A stretch of DNA of 64,000 nucleotides from Rhodoplanes sp046000175 (GTDB lineage Bacteria; Pseudomonadota; Alphaproteobacteria; Rhizobiales; Xanthobacteraceae). This document shows, piece by piece, positions 22,933 to 31,127 of the stretch. The stretch lies in NCBI RefSeq assembly GCF_046000175.1, contig NZ_JBEOMB010000002.1, positions 1 through 64,000 of the forward strand, read 5' to 3'. Within the stretch, counting starts at the first letter, position 1. Every line of letters starts with the position of its first letter. The notes under the pieces are model-generated. The model searched no databases. It worked only from the letters and a program-made list of their open reading frames with translations, and was not told the DNA's origin. The position numbers and the translations under genes are program-made.

Positions 22933-24273
22933 TCAAGCGCCGATGGCGAAGCGGAAGGCCATCAGGGCGGCCAGTCCGACGAAGGCGGCGATGACGGTCG
23001 ACGCCGTGTAAGTCTTGAACATGTCGGGCATCGACAGCCCGAAGTATTCCTTGACGAACCAGAAGCCCGGATCGTTGACGTGCGAGAAGCCGATGGTGCC
23101 GATGCCGATGGCGACCGCGACGAGCGCCGGGTCGACGCCCGGATAGAGCGGCAGGATCGGCAGGATCAGGCCGACGGTCGTGAGCATCGCGATGGTCGCG
23201 CCGCCGATGGCGATGTGCATGATCAGCGCCGTGCCCCAGGCGAGCAGATAGGGGTCGATCTGCCAGGCGGTCAGCACCACCTTGAGGGCGGCGCCGATGC
23301 CGGAGTCCATCAGCACCTTGTTGAAGGCGCCGCTCGCCCCGATGATCACCAGGATGGCGGCCATCGGCCCGATCGCTTGCTCGCTGAACTCGCGCAGCGA
23401 CGTCATGTCGCGCCCGCGGGCGAGGCCGAGCGTGAAGTAGGACAGGATCGCGGCGATGAACAGCGCCGTGATCGGCTGGCCGACGAAGTTGACGATCGGC
23501 ATGATCGGGTGCTTCGGTCCGAGCGCCATCTCGAACACGGTCTTGCTGATCATCAGGACCAGCGGCGACAGGATGGTGATCAGCGTCACGTCCAGGCGGG
23601 GCAGCGCCTCGTCCGGCAGGGCGGCGATCTGCTTGAGCCGCTCGGGCGGCTGCAGCGTGAACTTGTCGCCGATCATCCGCCCGAAGATCGGGCCGGCGAC
23701 GGCGGCGGCCGGCAGGCCGACGATCAGGCCGTAGAGGATCACCTTGCCGAGATCGGCGTGCAGGGCGACGGCGACCGCGGTCGCGGCCGGGTGCGGCGGC
23801 ACCACGCAATGCACCGTGAACAGGCCGATGATCATCGGCAGGCCGACCATCACGAGCGACATGCCGGCGGCGCGCGCGACGCTGAACAGCAGCGGCATCA
23901 GCAGCACGATGCCGACCTGGAAGAACACCGGGATGCCGCAGATGTAGCCGACGATCATCATGGCCCAGTGGGTGTTGCGCTTGCCCAGCACGCGGATGAG
24001 CGCGCGGGCGAGCCGCTCGGCGCCGCCCGAGACCTCCATCATCTTGCCGACGATGGCGCCGAGCACGAGGATGGGCGCCAGCATGCCGAGAAAGCCGCCG
24101 ATGCCGCCCTCGATCGATTTCAGGATCTGATCGAGCGGCATGCCGGTGGCGAAGCCGACGAAGGCCGTGGTGGTGACGAGCGCCACGAAGGGGTGCAGCT
24201 TCACGGCGATCGTGAGCACCAGTAGCAGGACGATGCTGGCGACGAGCACCAGCAGATAGAGTTCCGTTGTCAT
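22933..24273 (-). CDS. GntP-family gluconate/sugar-acid permease
   Basis: A 446-residue inner-membrane proton symporter with about 12-14 hydrophobic segments. Family signatures: LHPFVALVTTTAFVGFATGM, GGFLGMLAPILVLGAIVGKMME, FTVHCVVPPHPAATA, and GTIGFSHVNDPGFWFVKEYFG. GGAAGGA precedes the ATG at 24273. It is divergent from a CdaR-type sugar-diacid regulator across 225 bp that hold a perfect palindrome. The family transports gluconate, glycerate, fructuronate and relatives; glycerate would link it to garR's product, but that is inference. Confidence 0.92.
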   Translation of the reverse strand: MTTELYLLVLVASIVLLLVLTIAVKLHPFVALVTTTAFVGFATGMPLDQILKSIEGGIGGFLGMLAPILVLGAIVGKMMEVSGGAERLARALIRVLGKRNTHWAMMIVGYICGIPVFFQVGIVLLMPLLFSVARAAGMSLVMVGLPMIIGLFTVHCVVPPHPAATAVAVALHADLGKVILYGLIVGLPAAAVAGPIFGRMIGDKFTLQPPERLKQIAALPDEALPRLDVTLITILSPLVLMISKTVFEMALGPKHPIMPIVNFVGQPITALFIAAILSYFTLGLARGRDMTSLREFSEQAIGPMAAILVIIGASGAFNKVLMDSGIGAALKVVLTAWQIDPYLLAWGTALIMHIAIGGATIAMLTTVGLILPILPLYPGVDPALVAVAIGIGTIGFSHVNDPGFWFVKEYFGLSMPDMFKTYTASTVIAAFVGLAALMAFRFAIGA

Positions 24274-24467
24274 GGTGTCCTTCCAGCGAAGGCTCCAGCG
24301 GGGCGACTGGCGCGGAGGCGAAGGACAGCGCTCCGTGCCCCGGAGCGGGGCACGGCGGGGGAGAGCGAAGGCTCGATCTGCGCCGGTGAGTACGGTGCGA
24401 GGATAGGCGCGGCGGTGCGCGCCGCGAACAGGAAGCTTGCTGCGAAGGCGCTCGCCCGTTAATCCGT

Positions 24468-24488
24468 TTTTGTGCGCCCTGCACAAAA
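24468..24488. promoter_or_regulatory. Perfect inverted repeat, candidate CdaR operator
   Basis: TTTTGTGC-GCCCT-GCACAAAA, an 8-bp perfect dyad with a 5-bp centre. It ends 10 bp before the cdaR ATG and overlaps the alternative GTG start at 24472. Its symmetry, strength and position in the divergent promoter region suggest an operator for CdaR itself. Confidence 0.6.
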
Positions 24489-24498
24489 GGCGGCGACC

Positions 24499-25677
24499 AT
24501 GCACATCAGCCCCGACCTCGCCCAGCGGATCGTCGACATCATCATCCCGGTCGTGCACCGCAACGTGAACCTTATGGATCTGCGGGGCCAGATTATCGCC
24601 TCCGGGCATCCGCACCGGATCGGCACCGTGCACATGGGCGCCCGCATCGCCATCGAGCACGGCGAGACCATCGAGATCTTCCCGGACGAGCTCGCCCGCT
24701 ATCCGGGCGCCCTGCAGGGCATCAATATGCCGATCATCCAGGACGAGCGGCCGATCGGCGTCGTCGGGGTGTTCGGCGATCCGCCCGAGGTGCGCGCCAC
24801 CGCCCAGCTCGTGAAGATGATCACCGAGCTGGTGCTGGAGCGCGAGTCGCTGCAGCGGGAATCCGGCGCGACGCGCCGGATGCGCGAGGAGTTCACCCAG
24901 CTCCTCCTGATGCACGAGGGCGACGAGCTGCCGGCGGCGGCGCGCCGGCTCGCCCGCTCGGTCGGCTTCGACGTCGAGCCGGCCCGGATCGTCGCGCTGT
25001 TCGTGGCCGATGCCGGCCCCGGCGCCACGGCGGCCGAGGGGGTCGGCAGCCTCGCCGCGATGCCGCTCGCCGACTGCGAGGATCACCTGCGGCGCAGCGG
25101 CACGCTGCAGCCGGGCGACTTCGTCGGCACGCTGGAGAAGACCGTGGCGGTGCTGTTCGCGGCGGCCGGCCCGCCGGACGCGGCGCTGCTCGCCCGCGTC
25201 CATGCCGTGCGACGCGATCTGGCGCGACGATCCGGGCTGGTGGTGCGCGCCGGCGTCGGCGGACACGCGACGCCCGGGCGGTTCCCTGCCTCGTTCCGGC
25301 AGGCGCGCTTCGCGCTCGCCCGCGCCGGCAAGCGCCTGCCGGTGCGGGCCGTGACGGAGGAGCCGCTGCTCGCCGACTATCTGCGCGACCGCCTGATGGC
25401 CGGCGACGGCGGCGCTGCGGCGCAGCCCCTCGCGGCGCGCATCGCGGCCGCCTTCGCCCGACGTCCGGCGTTGCGCGAGACCGTCGCGGCGGTGCTGACC
25501 GCCAATCTCGACGCCAGCGCCGCGGCCTCGGCGCTCGGCATCCACCGCAACACGCTCGCCTATCGGCTGCGGCAGTTCGAGGAGATCACCGGCCTTGCGC
25601 CGGCGCGCCGCTTCCACGACGCCGTGCTGACCTGGGTCGCGCTCGGCGCCGATCCGGCGTCGGCTCCGAAGCCGTGA
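24499..25677 (+). CDS. cdaR: CdaR-family sugar-diacid transcriptional regulator
   Basis: A 392-residue activator-type regulator. The N-terminal sugar-diacid recognition domain is clear (LAQRIVDIIIPVVHRNVNLM, GHPHRIGTVHMGA, GINMPIIQDERPIGVVGVFGDP). A GGDEF-like middle follows. A C-terminal PucR-type helix-turn-helix ends the protein (LTANLDASAAASALGIHRNTLAYRLRQFEEITGL). In enterobacteria CdaR senses glucarate, galactarate or glycerate and activates garD, gud and gar genes. Here it is divergent from a GntP permease and 11 kb from the gar/gud genes, which have their own FCD regulator. The ATG at 24499 is preferred to a GTG at 24472 because the GTG lies inside the palindrome. Confidence 0.9.
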   Translation: MHISPDLAQRIVDIIIPVVHRNVNLMDLRGQIIASGHPHRIGTVHMGARIAIEHGETIEIFPDELARYPGALQGINMPIIQDERPIGVVGVFGDPPEVRATAQLVKMITELVLERESLQRESGATRRMREEFTQLLLMHEGDELPAAARRLARSVGFDVEPARIVALFVADAGPGATAAEGVGSLAAMPLADCEDHLRRSGTLQPGDFVGTLEKTVAVLFAAAGPPDAALLARVHAVRRDLARRSGLVVRAGVGGHATPGRFPASFRQARFALARAGKRLPVRAVTEEPLLADYLRDRLMAGDGGAAAQPLAARIAAAFARRPALRETVAAVLTANLDASAAASALGIHRNTLAYRLRQFEEITGLAPARRFHDAVLTWVALGADPASAPKP

Positions 25678-25708
25678 GGCGGCGGCATCGATCGAAGGCT
25701 GGTCGCGA

Positions 25709-28507
25709 TCAGGCCTTCGGGAGCTTCTGCTTGACCTTGCCGATCTCGGCCCAGGGATCGGACTTCAGGCGCTTCAGGCGATCCATCAGGTTCAGCACGG
25801 TCCAGCGCGCCGGCGACAGCTTCGCCGTCACCTCGCTCCAGGCGACCGGAGTCGACACCGGCGCACCGGGGCGGGCGCGCGGCGAGTAGGCCGCGACCGC
25901 GGTGGCACCGCGACCGTTGCGCAGATAGTCGACGAAGATCTTCCCCACCCGCGCGCTCTTGGTCATCTTCGCCAGATATTTTTGGGGCGAGTCCGCCGTC
26001 ATCGCGAGCGCGATCGCTTTTGAGAACTCCTTGGCGGTCGCCCAGTCGGCGCCGGCATGCGGCACGACGATATGCAGCCCCTTGCCGCCCGAGGTCTTCA
26101 CGAAGCTCTCGAGCTTCAGGTCGGCGAGGCGGTCGCGCACCTCCTTCGCTCCGGCCACCACGTCGACCCATGTCACGTCGGGACCGGGATCGAGGTCGAA
26201 CACCAGCCGGTCGTTGAGGTCGACGCGGTCGATGGTCGAGCCCCAGACATGGATCTCCAGCACGCCGGCCTGCACCAGTGCCAGGAGCCCGTCGAGGCTG
26301 TCGATCGCGATCAGCTTCTCGCCGTCGTCGTCGACCGTGAGGATGCGGCTCTTGTCGAAGGTCGCGTGCGCGTGCTTCTGGACGAAGCACTCCGAGCCGA
26401 CGCCGTTCGGGCAGCGCAGCAGCGCCAGCGGCCGGCGCACGACGTGAGGCGCGATCCAGTCCCACACCTGCGCGTAATAGTCGGCCAGCCCCTGCTTGGT
26501 GATGTCGACGTCCTGCCAGTACACCCGCTGCGGATTGGTGAGCTTGGGTGGGGCAGCCGTCGCGGCCGCGGTACCGCGATTCCGCTCCCCGCGCGCGGGG
26601 AGAGGCGACGCGGCGCGTGACGTCTTCGATGCAGACTTCCTCGCTGTCGCCATCGTCTCCTCCACGTCGCGCACCGGCACCGGCGTCTCGCGCACGACCT
26701 CGTGCGATGCCTTGTCCTCGCGAAGTCCCTTGAAGGCGGCGTGGCGCAGGAGGCCCGATCCGGTGCGGCCGCGCAGCTCGGCCTCGATCACGAGCTCCGG
26801 CTTCACCCAGACGATGTCCTTGCGCCGCTCGTCGGCCGGCAGGCGTTCGAACGCCATCTTGTCGACCTTCAGCGGCGACAGGCGCTTGAACAGATCGCGC
26901 GCGGTCTTCTCGGTGTAGCCGGTGCCGATGCGGCCGACGTACTGGAGAACGCCGTCCTGGAACGTGCCGACCGCGAGCGCCCCCACGGCCCGGGTCGCGC
27001 CGGTGGCGAGCCGATAGCCGCCGACCACGAACTCCTGGCGGTCGGCGCATTTGCTCTTGATCCAGTCGGTGCCGCGGCCGGAGCGATACGGCGCGTCGCT
27101 GCGCTTGGAGACGATGCCTTCCAGTCCCATCCGGCAGGCATGCTCGTGCACCACGGCGCCGCTTTCTGCGAGATGGTCGGAGAAGCGCAGCAGCGTGCCC
27201 CCGGGGGCGTTGGCGATCAGCGCGGCGAGCGCCGCCTTGCGCTCGGCGAGCGGCAGGGTCGTCAGATCACGTCCGTCGAGATGAAGAAGATCGAACACGT
27301 CGTAGACGAAGTTGTCTCGGCCCGCCTCGAGCGCCGCCTGAAGCGCGGCGAAGTCCGACACCCCGGCCGCGGTCTCGACGACGATCTCGCCGTCGATCAG
27401 CGCCGTCGCGGCCGGCAGCGCCGCGACGGCCTTGGCGACCGACCGGAAGCGCTTCGTCCAGTCGAGTCCTTTGCGGGTGCGCAGCACCACCGCCCCGTCC
27501 TCCAGCCGCGCCTGGATGCGGTAGCCGTCGAACTTGATCTCGTGGATCCAGTCCGGTCCGTCCGGCGGCGCATCGGCCAGCGTCGCGAGGCAGGGCGGGA
27601 CGAAGTCGGGGAGCGGGGCGAAGCTCGATTTGGGCTTCGGGGCGCGGGTCGGCCTGGCCTTGCTTTTCGTCGGGGCGGCGGGTTGCAGCGCGGCCTTGCC
27701 GCGTCGGGAGCTTCGAGCTTGCGGAGCCGCTGCTCCCCCCACCCCCGACCCCTCCCCGCCATTCGCTAACGCGAATGGGGGGAGGGGAGCCGCAACACCT
27801 CGACTCCCCTCCCCCCGCGCGCGAAGCGCGTGGCGGGGAGGGGTCGGGGGTGGGGGGCTCTTTCTTGTCTTGTCGGGTGTCTCCGTCCGCGACGACTGCC
27901 ACACCGCGGCGGCCTTCACGCTGGACTTGCGCTTCGGCGCCTTGCCGGCGGCGATCTCGTCGATCGAGCGGCCGGTCTCGACCGAGAGCGTCGCCTCCTC
28001 CAGCAGGTCCGGGTCGGCGGGCGTGCGGGCCGCCGCGTCCTCGCTCTTGATCAGCAGCCAGTTGTCGTGCGTCTCGCCGGCGCGCTTGTGCATGCGCACG
28101 AGATGCCAGTGCCCTTTGAGCTTCTCGCCCTCCAGCGTGAACTGCAGGTGCCCCTTCTTCAGGCCGGCATGCGGATCGCCGTCCGGGATCCAGCGGCCGC
28201 GGTCCCACAGCATCACGGTGCCGCCGCCGTACTGCCCCTTCGGGATCGTGCCCTCGAAGCCGCCATAGTCGAGCGGATGGTCCTCGGTCTCCACCGCGAG
28301 CCGCTTCTCCCCCGGCACCAGGCTGGGGCCGCGGGTGACGGCCCAGCTCTTGAGGACGCCGTCCAGCTCGAGCCGGAAATCGTAATGCAGCCGCCGCGCC
28401 GCGTGCTTCTGCACGACGAAGGTCGAGCCCTTCGTCCGTGCCTTGCGGCCACGCGGCTCCGGGGTGACGTCGAACTTCCGCTTCTGCCGATAGAGGTCGA
28501 GTGCCAT
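25709..28507 (-). CDS. ligD: Multifunctional ATP-dependent DNA ligase LigD
   Basis: Non-homologous end-joining enzyme with three domains in the order PE-LIG-POL. The 3'-phosphoesterase domain is about residues 20-165 (FVVQKHAARRLHYDFRLE, HPLDYGGFEG). The ligase domain is about 300-610 with adenylation Lys in EIKFDGYR and DGEIVV. The archaeo-eukaryotic primase-like polymerase domain is about 650-920 with HVWGSTIDR, FDLDPGP and SGGKGLHIV. Total 932 residues. Both linkers are encoded partly by palindromic repeats (27735-27859 and 26585-26602), giving Pro/Gly-rich inserts. The start ATG overlaps the stop of a 50-codon upstream frame as TGATG. No ku gene is in the window. Confidence 0.95.
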   Translation of the reverse strand: MALDLYRQKRKFDVTPEPRGRKARTKGSTFVVQKHAARRLHYDFRLELDGVLKSWAVTRGPSLVPGEKRLAVETEDHPLDYGGFEGTIPKGQYGGGTVMLWDRGRWIPDGDPHAGLKKGHLQFTLEGEKLKGHWHLVRMHKRAGETHDNWLLIKSEDAAARTPADPDLLEEATLSVETGRSIDEIAAGKAPKRKSSVKAAAVWQSSRTETPDKTRKSPPPPTPPRHALRARGEGSRGVAAPLPPFALANGGEGSGVGGAAAPQARSSRRGKAALQPAAPTKSKARPTRAPKPKSSFAPLPDFVPPCLATLADAPPDGPDWIHEIKFDGYRIQARLEDGAVVLRTRKGLDWTKRFRSVAKAVAALPAATALIDGEIVVETAAGVSDFAALQAALEAGRDNFVYDVFDLLHLDGRDLTTLPLAERKAALAALIANAPGGTLLRFSDHLAESGAVVHEHACRMGLEGIVSKRSDAPYRSGRGTDWIKSKCADRQEFVVGGYRLATGATRAVGALAVGTFQDGVLQYVGRIGTGYTEKTARDLFKRLSPLKVDKMAFERLPADERRKDIVWVKPELVIEAELRGRTGSGLLRHAAFKGLREDKASHEVVRETPVPVRDVEETMATARKSASKTSRAASPLPARGERNRGTAAATAAPPKLTNPQRVYWQDVDITKQGLADYYAQVWDWIAPHVVRRPLALLRCPNGVGSECFVQKHAHATFDKSRILTVDDDGEKLIAIDSLDGLLALVQAGVLEIHVWGSTIDRVDLNDRLVFDLDPGPDVTWVDVVAGAKEVRDRLADLKLESFVKTSGGKGLHIVVPHAGADWATAKEFSKAIALAMTADSPQKYLAKMTKSARVGKIFVDYLRNGRGATAVAAYSPRARPGAPVSTPVAWSEVTAKLSPARWTVLNLMDRLKRLKSDPWAEIGKVKQKLPKA
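26585..26602. repeat. 18-bp perfect palindrome inside ligD (LIG-POL linker)
   Basis: CTCCCCGCGCGCGGGGAG, flanked by GC-rich sequence. On the coding strand it contributes to SPLPARGERNRG (about residues 634-644 of LigD). The form is that of an intergenic GC hairpin but it is translated in frame between two catalytic domains. Confidence 0.9.
27735..27859. repeat. Palindromic element inside ligD (PE-LIG linker)
   Basis: Outer arms of about 25 bp (CCCCCACCCCCGACCCCTCC and GGAGGGGTCGGGGGTGGGGG) enclose two hairpins: ATTCGC-TAAC-GCGAAT and one around CGCGCGAAGCGCG. It is 125 bp long, has no stop in the ligD frame, and encodes about residues 217-258, rich in Pro, Gly and Arg. Confidence 0.9.
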
Positions 28508-28659
28508 CACCGGCTCTTACCGCCCCGGGGTTTGGTCGCCACGTCGGGAACCGTATCGTAAGAAGCGGCGAGGTAGAGCGGAGCGATCCGGCCGAACGCG
28601 CGGTACGGAAACACGGAGTCGTCGCTCGGAGCCGACGCGCCGGCCCCGGAATCCACCAT
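28507..28659 (-). CDS. Possible 50-codon leader ORF coupled to ligD
   Basis: A short frame beginning MVDSGAGASAPSDDS, continuing FPYRAFGRIAPLYLAASYDTVP and ending in a basic tail. Its TGA overlaps the ligD ATG (TGATG), the geometry of translational coupling. No Shine-Dalgarno precedes the ATG. I do not recognise it; it could be a chance frame, a leader peptide or the remnant of a longer gene. Confidence 0.3.
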   Translation of the reverse strand: MVDSGAGASAPSDDSVFPYRAFGRIAPLYLAASYDTVPDVATKPRGGKSR

Positions 28660-28790
28660 AATGTTGCGAACCCGATGCCACTTCGTTTGACTAAGTGTAT
28701 TGAGACGGAGCCGCCGGGCGGCCGGGAGCAGGTGGTGACGCCCACATGACAGAGCCGGCCGTTCGAGGTAAGTTTTAGGGTTTGCACGTG

Positions 28791-28802
28791 CCGACATGTC
28801 GG
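28791..28802. promoter_or_regulatory. Perfect 12-bp palindrome upstream of dxs
   Basis: CCGACATGTCGG lies about 195 bp before dxs, in the 337-bp gap 28660-28996 between divergent genes. It is a plausible dimer-binding operator. The rest of the gap shows no gene; only the dxs ribosome-binding site and the divergent promoters are expected there. Confidence 0.4.
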
Positions 28803-28996
28803 TCCGGACTGTTCGAGCGGGGTCGATCTGTTTGCCAAGTGGTTGAGTGAGAACGCTGAATGCCGGCGAGCGGTTCCGGCCGGGGCGATGACGCAATTGC
28901 GAAGACGCCCCCTGCCCGGCCGAGTTGTCGGACTGGCTCTTGTACGATAAGTCCTTGACTGGACGTGTTTGTTGACCCCTCGAGGGAGGTAGTGTC

Positions 28997-30940
28997 TTGC
29001 CCCAGCCGTCGCACCAGCCGTCGCAAACGCCGCTGCTCGACCGCGTCGTCCTTCCCGAGGATCTACGCCGCCTCGAGACGAGCGAGCTCCGCCAGCTCGC
29101 CGACGAGCTTCGCGCCGAGACGATCGCCGCCGTCTCCCAGACCGGCGGCCATCTCGGCTCCAGCCTCGGCGTCATCGAGCTCACGGTGGCGCTGCACTAC
29201 ATTTTCGACACGCCGGCCGACCGGCTGATCTGGGATGTCGGCCATCAGGCCTATCCGCACAAGATCCTTACCGGTCGGCGCGACCGCATCCGCACGCTGC
29301 GCCAGGGCGGCGGCCTCTCCGGCTTCACCAAGCGCACCGAGAGCCCCTACGACCCGTTCGGCGCCGCCCACTCCTCGACCTCGATCTCGGCCGGGCTGGG
29401 CATGGCGGTCGCCCGCGACCTCGACAAGACGAAGCACAATCACGTCGTCGCGGTGATCGGCGACGGCTCGATGTCGGCCGGCATGGCCTACGAGGCGCTC
29501 AACAACGCCGGCGGCATGGACTCCAACCTGATCGTGGTGCTCAACGACAACGACATGTCGATCGCGCCGCCGGTCGGGGCGCTGTCGGCCTATCTGGCGC
29601 GCCTGATGTCGGGCAAGCCGTACCTGTCGCTGCGCGAGATCGGCAAGCAGCTCGCCCAGCATCTGCCGCGGCGCCTGCACGAGCAGGCGGTGCGGGCCGA
29701 AGAGTTCGCCCGCAACATGATCACCCACGGCGGCACGCTGTTCGAGGAGCTCGGCTTCTACTATGTCGGCCCGATCGACGGGCACAATCTCGACCACCTG
29801 CTGCCCGTGCTGAAGAACGTGCGTGACGCCAAGCGCAAGGGGCCGATCCTGGTCCACTGCGTGACCCAGAAGGGCAAGGGCTACCCGCCGGCCGAGACCT
29901 CCGCCGACAAGTATCACGGCGTCGTCAAGTTCGACGTCGCGACCGGCACCCAGGTGAAGTCCAACGCCAAGGCGCCCTCCTTCACCAAGGTGTTCGCCGA
30001 GGCACTGGTGCAGGAGGCCCGCAAGGACTCCAAGGTCGTCGCCATCACGGCCGCGATGCCGTCCGGCACCGGGCTCGATCTGTTCGGCAAGCTGTTCCCG
30101 GAACGCTGCTTCGACGTCGGCATCGCCGAGCAGCACGCCGTCACCTTCGCGGCCGGCCTCGCGACCGAGGGCTACAAGCCGTTCGTCGCCATCTACTCGA
30201 CCTTCCTGCAGCGCGCCTACGACCAGGTGGTGCACGACGTCGCCCTGCAGAAGCTGCCGGTGCGCTTCGCCATGGACCGCGCCGGCCTGGTCGGCGCCGA
30301 CGGCCCGACGCATGCGGGCTCGTTCGACATCGCCTATCTCGGCTGCATCCCCAACATGGTGCTGATGGCGGCCGCCGACGAGGCGGAGCTGGTCAACATG
30401 GTGGCGACCCAGGTCGCCTGCGAGGAGTTCCCGACCGCGCTGCGCTATCCGCGCGGCGAGGGCAACGGCGTCGAGATGCCGCTCGAGGGCACGCCGCTGC
30501 CGATCGGCAAGGGCCGGATCGTGCGCGAGGGCCACAAGGTCGCCCTGTTCTCCTACGGCACGCGGCTCGCCGAGTGCCTGCAGGCCGCCGACGAGCTCGC
30601 CGCGCTCGGGCTCTCCACCACGGTCGCCGACGCGCGCTTCGCCAAGCCGCTCGACGTCGACCTGCTCGCCCGGCTCGCCCGCGAGCACGAGGTGCTGATC
30701 ACCATCGAGGAAGGCTCGATCGGCGGCTTCGGCGCCTTCTGCCTGCACGCGCTCGCCGAGCACGGCCTCCTGGATCGCGGCCTGAAGGTGCGGTCGATGG
30801 TGCTGCCCGACAGCTACATCGACCACGACACCCAGCCGGCCATGTACGCGGTCGCCGGCCTCGACCGGAAGGGCATCGTCACCAAGGTGTTCGAGGCGCT
30901 CGGCAAGGACGCCGCCAAGGAGATCGCCAAGCTCGCCTGA
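28997..30940 (+). CDS. dxs: 1-deoxy-D-xylulose-5-phosphate synthase
   Basis: Thiamine-diphosphate enzyme condensing pyruvate and glyceraldehyde 3-phosphate, the first step of the MEP isoprenoid pathway (carotenoids, quinones, hopanoids). The 647 residues have the full layout: LIWDVGHQAYPHKILTGR near 75, ThDP-binding GDGSMSAGMAYEALNNAG near 155, catalytic FDVGIAEQHAVTFAAGLA near 373, FAMDRAGLVGADGPTHAG, and the C-terminal transketolase-like domain. The start is a TTG at 28997 behind an excellent GGGAGGT at seven bases; the first ATG in frame is far inside the conserved part. It is followed by tlyA and an RNA methyltransferase gene. Confidence 0.96.
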   Translation: MPQPSHQPSQTPLLDRVVLPEDLRRLETSELRQLADELRAETIAAVSQTGGHLGSSLGVIELTVALHYIFDTPADRLIWDVGHQAYPHKILTGRRDRIRTLRQGGGLSGFTKRTESPYDPFGAAHSSTSISAGLGMAVARDLDKTKHNHVVAVIGDGSMSAGMAYEALNNAGGMDSNLIVVLNDNDMSIAPPVGALSAYLARLMSGKPYLSLREIGKQLAQHLPRRLHEQAVRAEEFARNMITHGGTLFEELGFYYVGPIDGHNLDHLLPVLKNVRDAKRKGPILVHCVTQKGKGYPPAETSADKYHGVVKFDVATGTQVKSNAKAPSFTKVFAEALVQEARKDSKVVAITAAMPSGTGLDLFGKLFPERCFDVGIAEQHAVTFAAGLATEGYKPFVAIYSTFLQRAYDQVVHDVALQKLPVRFAMDRAGLVGADGPTHAGSFDIAYLGCIPNMVLMAAADEAELVNMVATQVACEEFPTALRYPRGEGNGVEMPLEGTPLPIGKGRIVREGHKVALFSYGTRLAECLQAADELAALGLSTTVADARFAKPLDVDLLARLAREHEVLITIEEGSIGGFGAFCLHALAEHGLLDRGLKVRSMVLPDSYIDHDTQPAMYAVAGLDRKGIVTKVFEALGKDAAKEIAKLA

Positions 30941-30955
30941 GCCGGGCGGCCTGAA

Positions 30956-31101
30956 CCGTAGGGTAGGCAAAGGCGCGCGAGCGCCGTGCCCACGCGATCG
31001 GGGCTCGACGATCTGTCGCTTCGGCGTCCGGTCCTCGGATGATCGATCGCTTCGACGATCGAACACGACACGGTGGGCACGCTTCGCTTTGCCCACCCTA
31101 C
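30956..31101. repeat. Palindromic intergenic repeat pair, family F
   Basis: GTAGGGTAGGCAAAGG... with GCGCGCGAGCGC and GTGCCCACG at the left, and GTGGGCACGCTTCGC followed by TTTGCCCACCCTAC at the right, form a long inverted pair across most of the dxs-tlyA gap. It may attenuate readthrough between the two genes. Confidence 0.75.
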
Positions 31102-31127
31102 ACGTCAGCACGACTCGTCAACACATC

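Noticed and set aside
22813..24225. Plus-strand 470-codon frame opposite the GntP permease
   Set aside because: Asp/His/Arg-rich translation typical of antisense to a membrane protein; no ribosome-binding site or homologous pattern.
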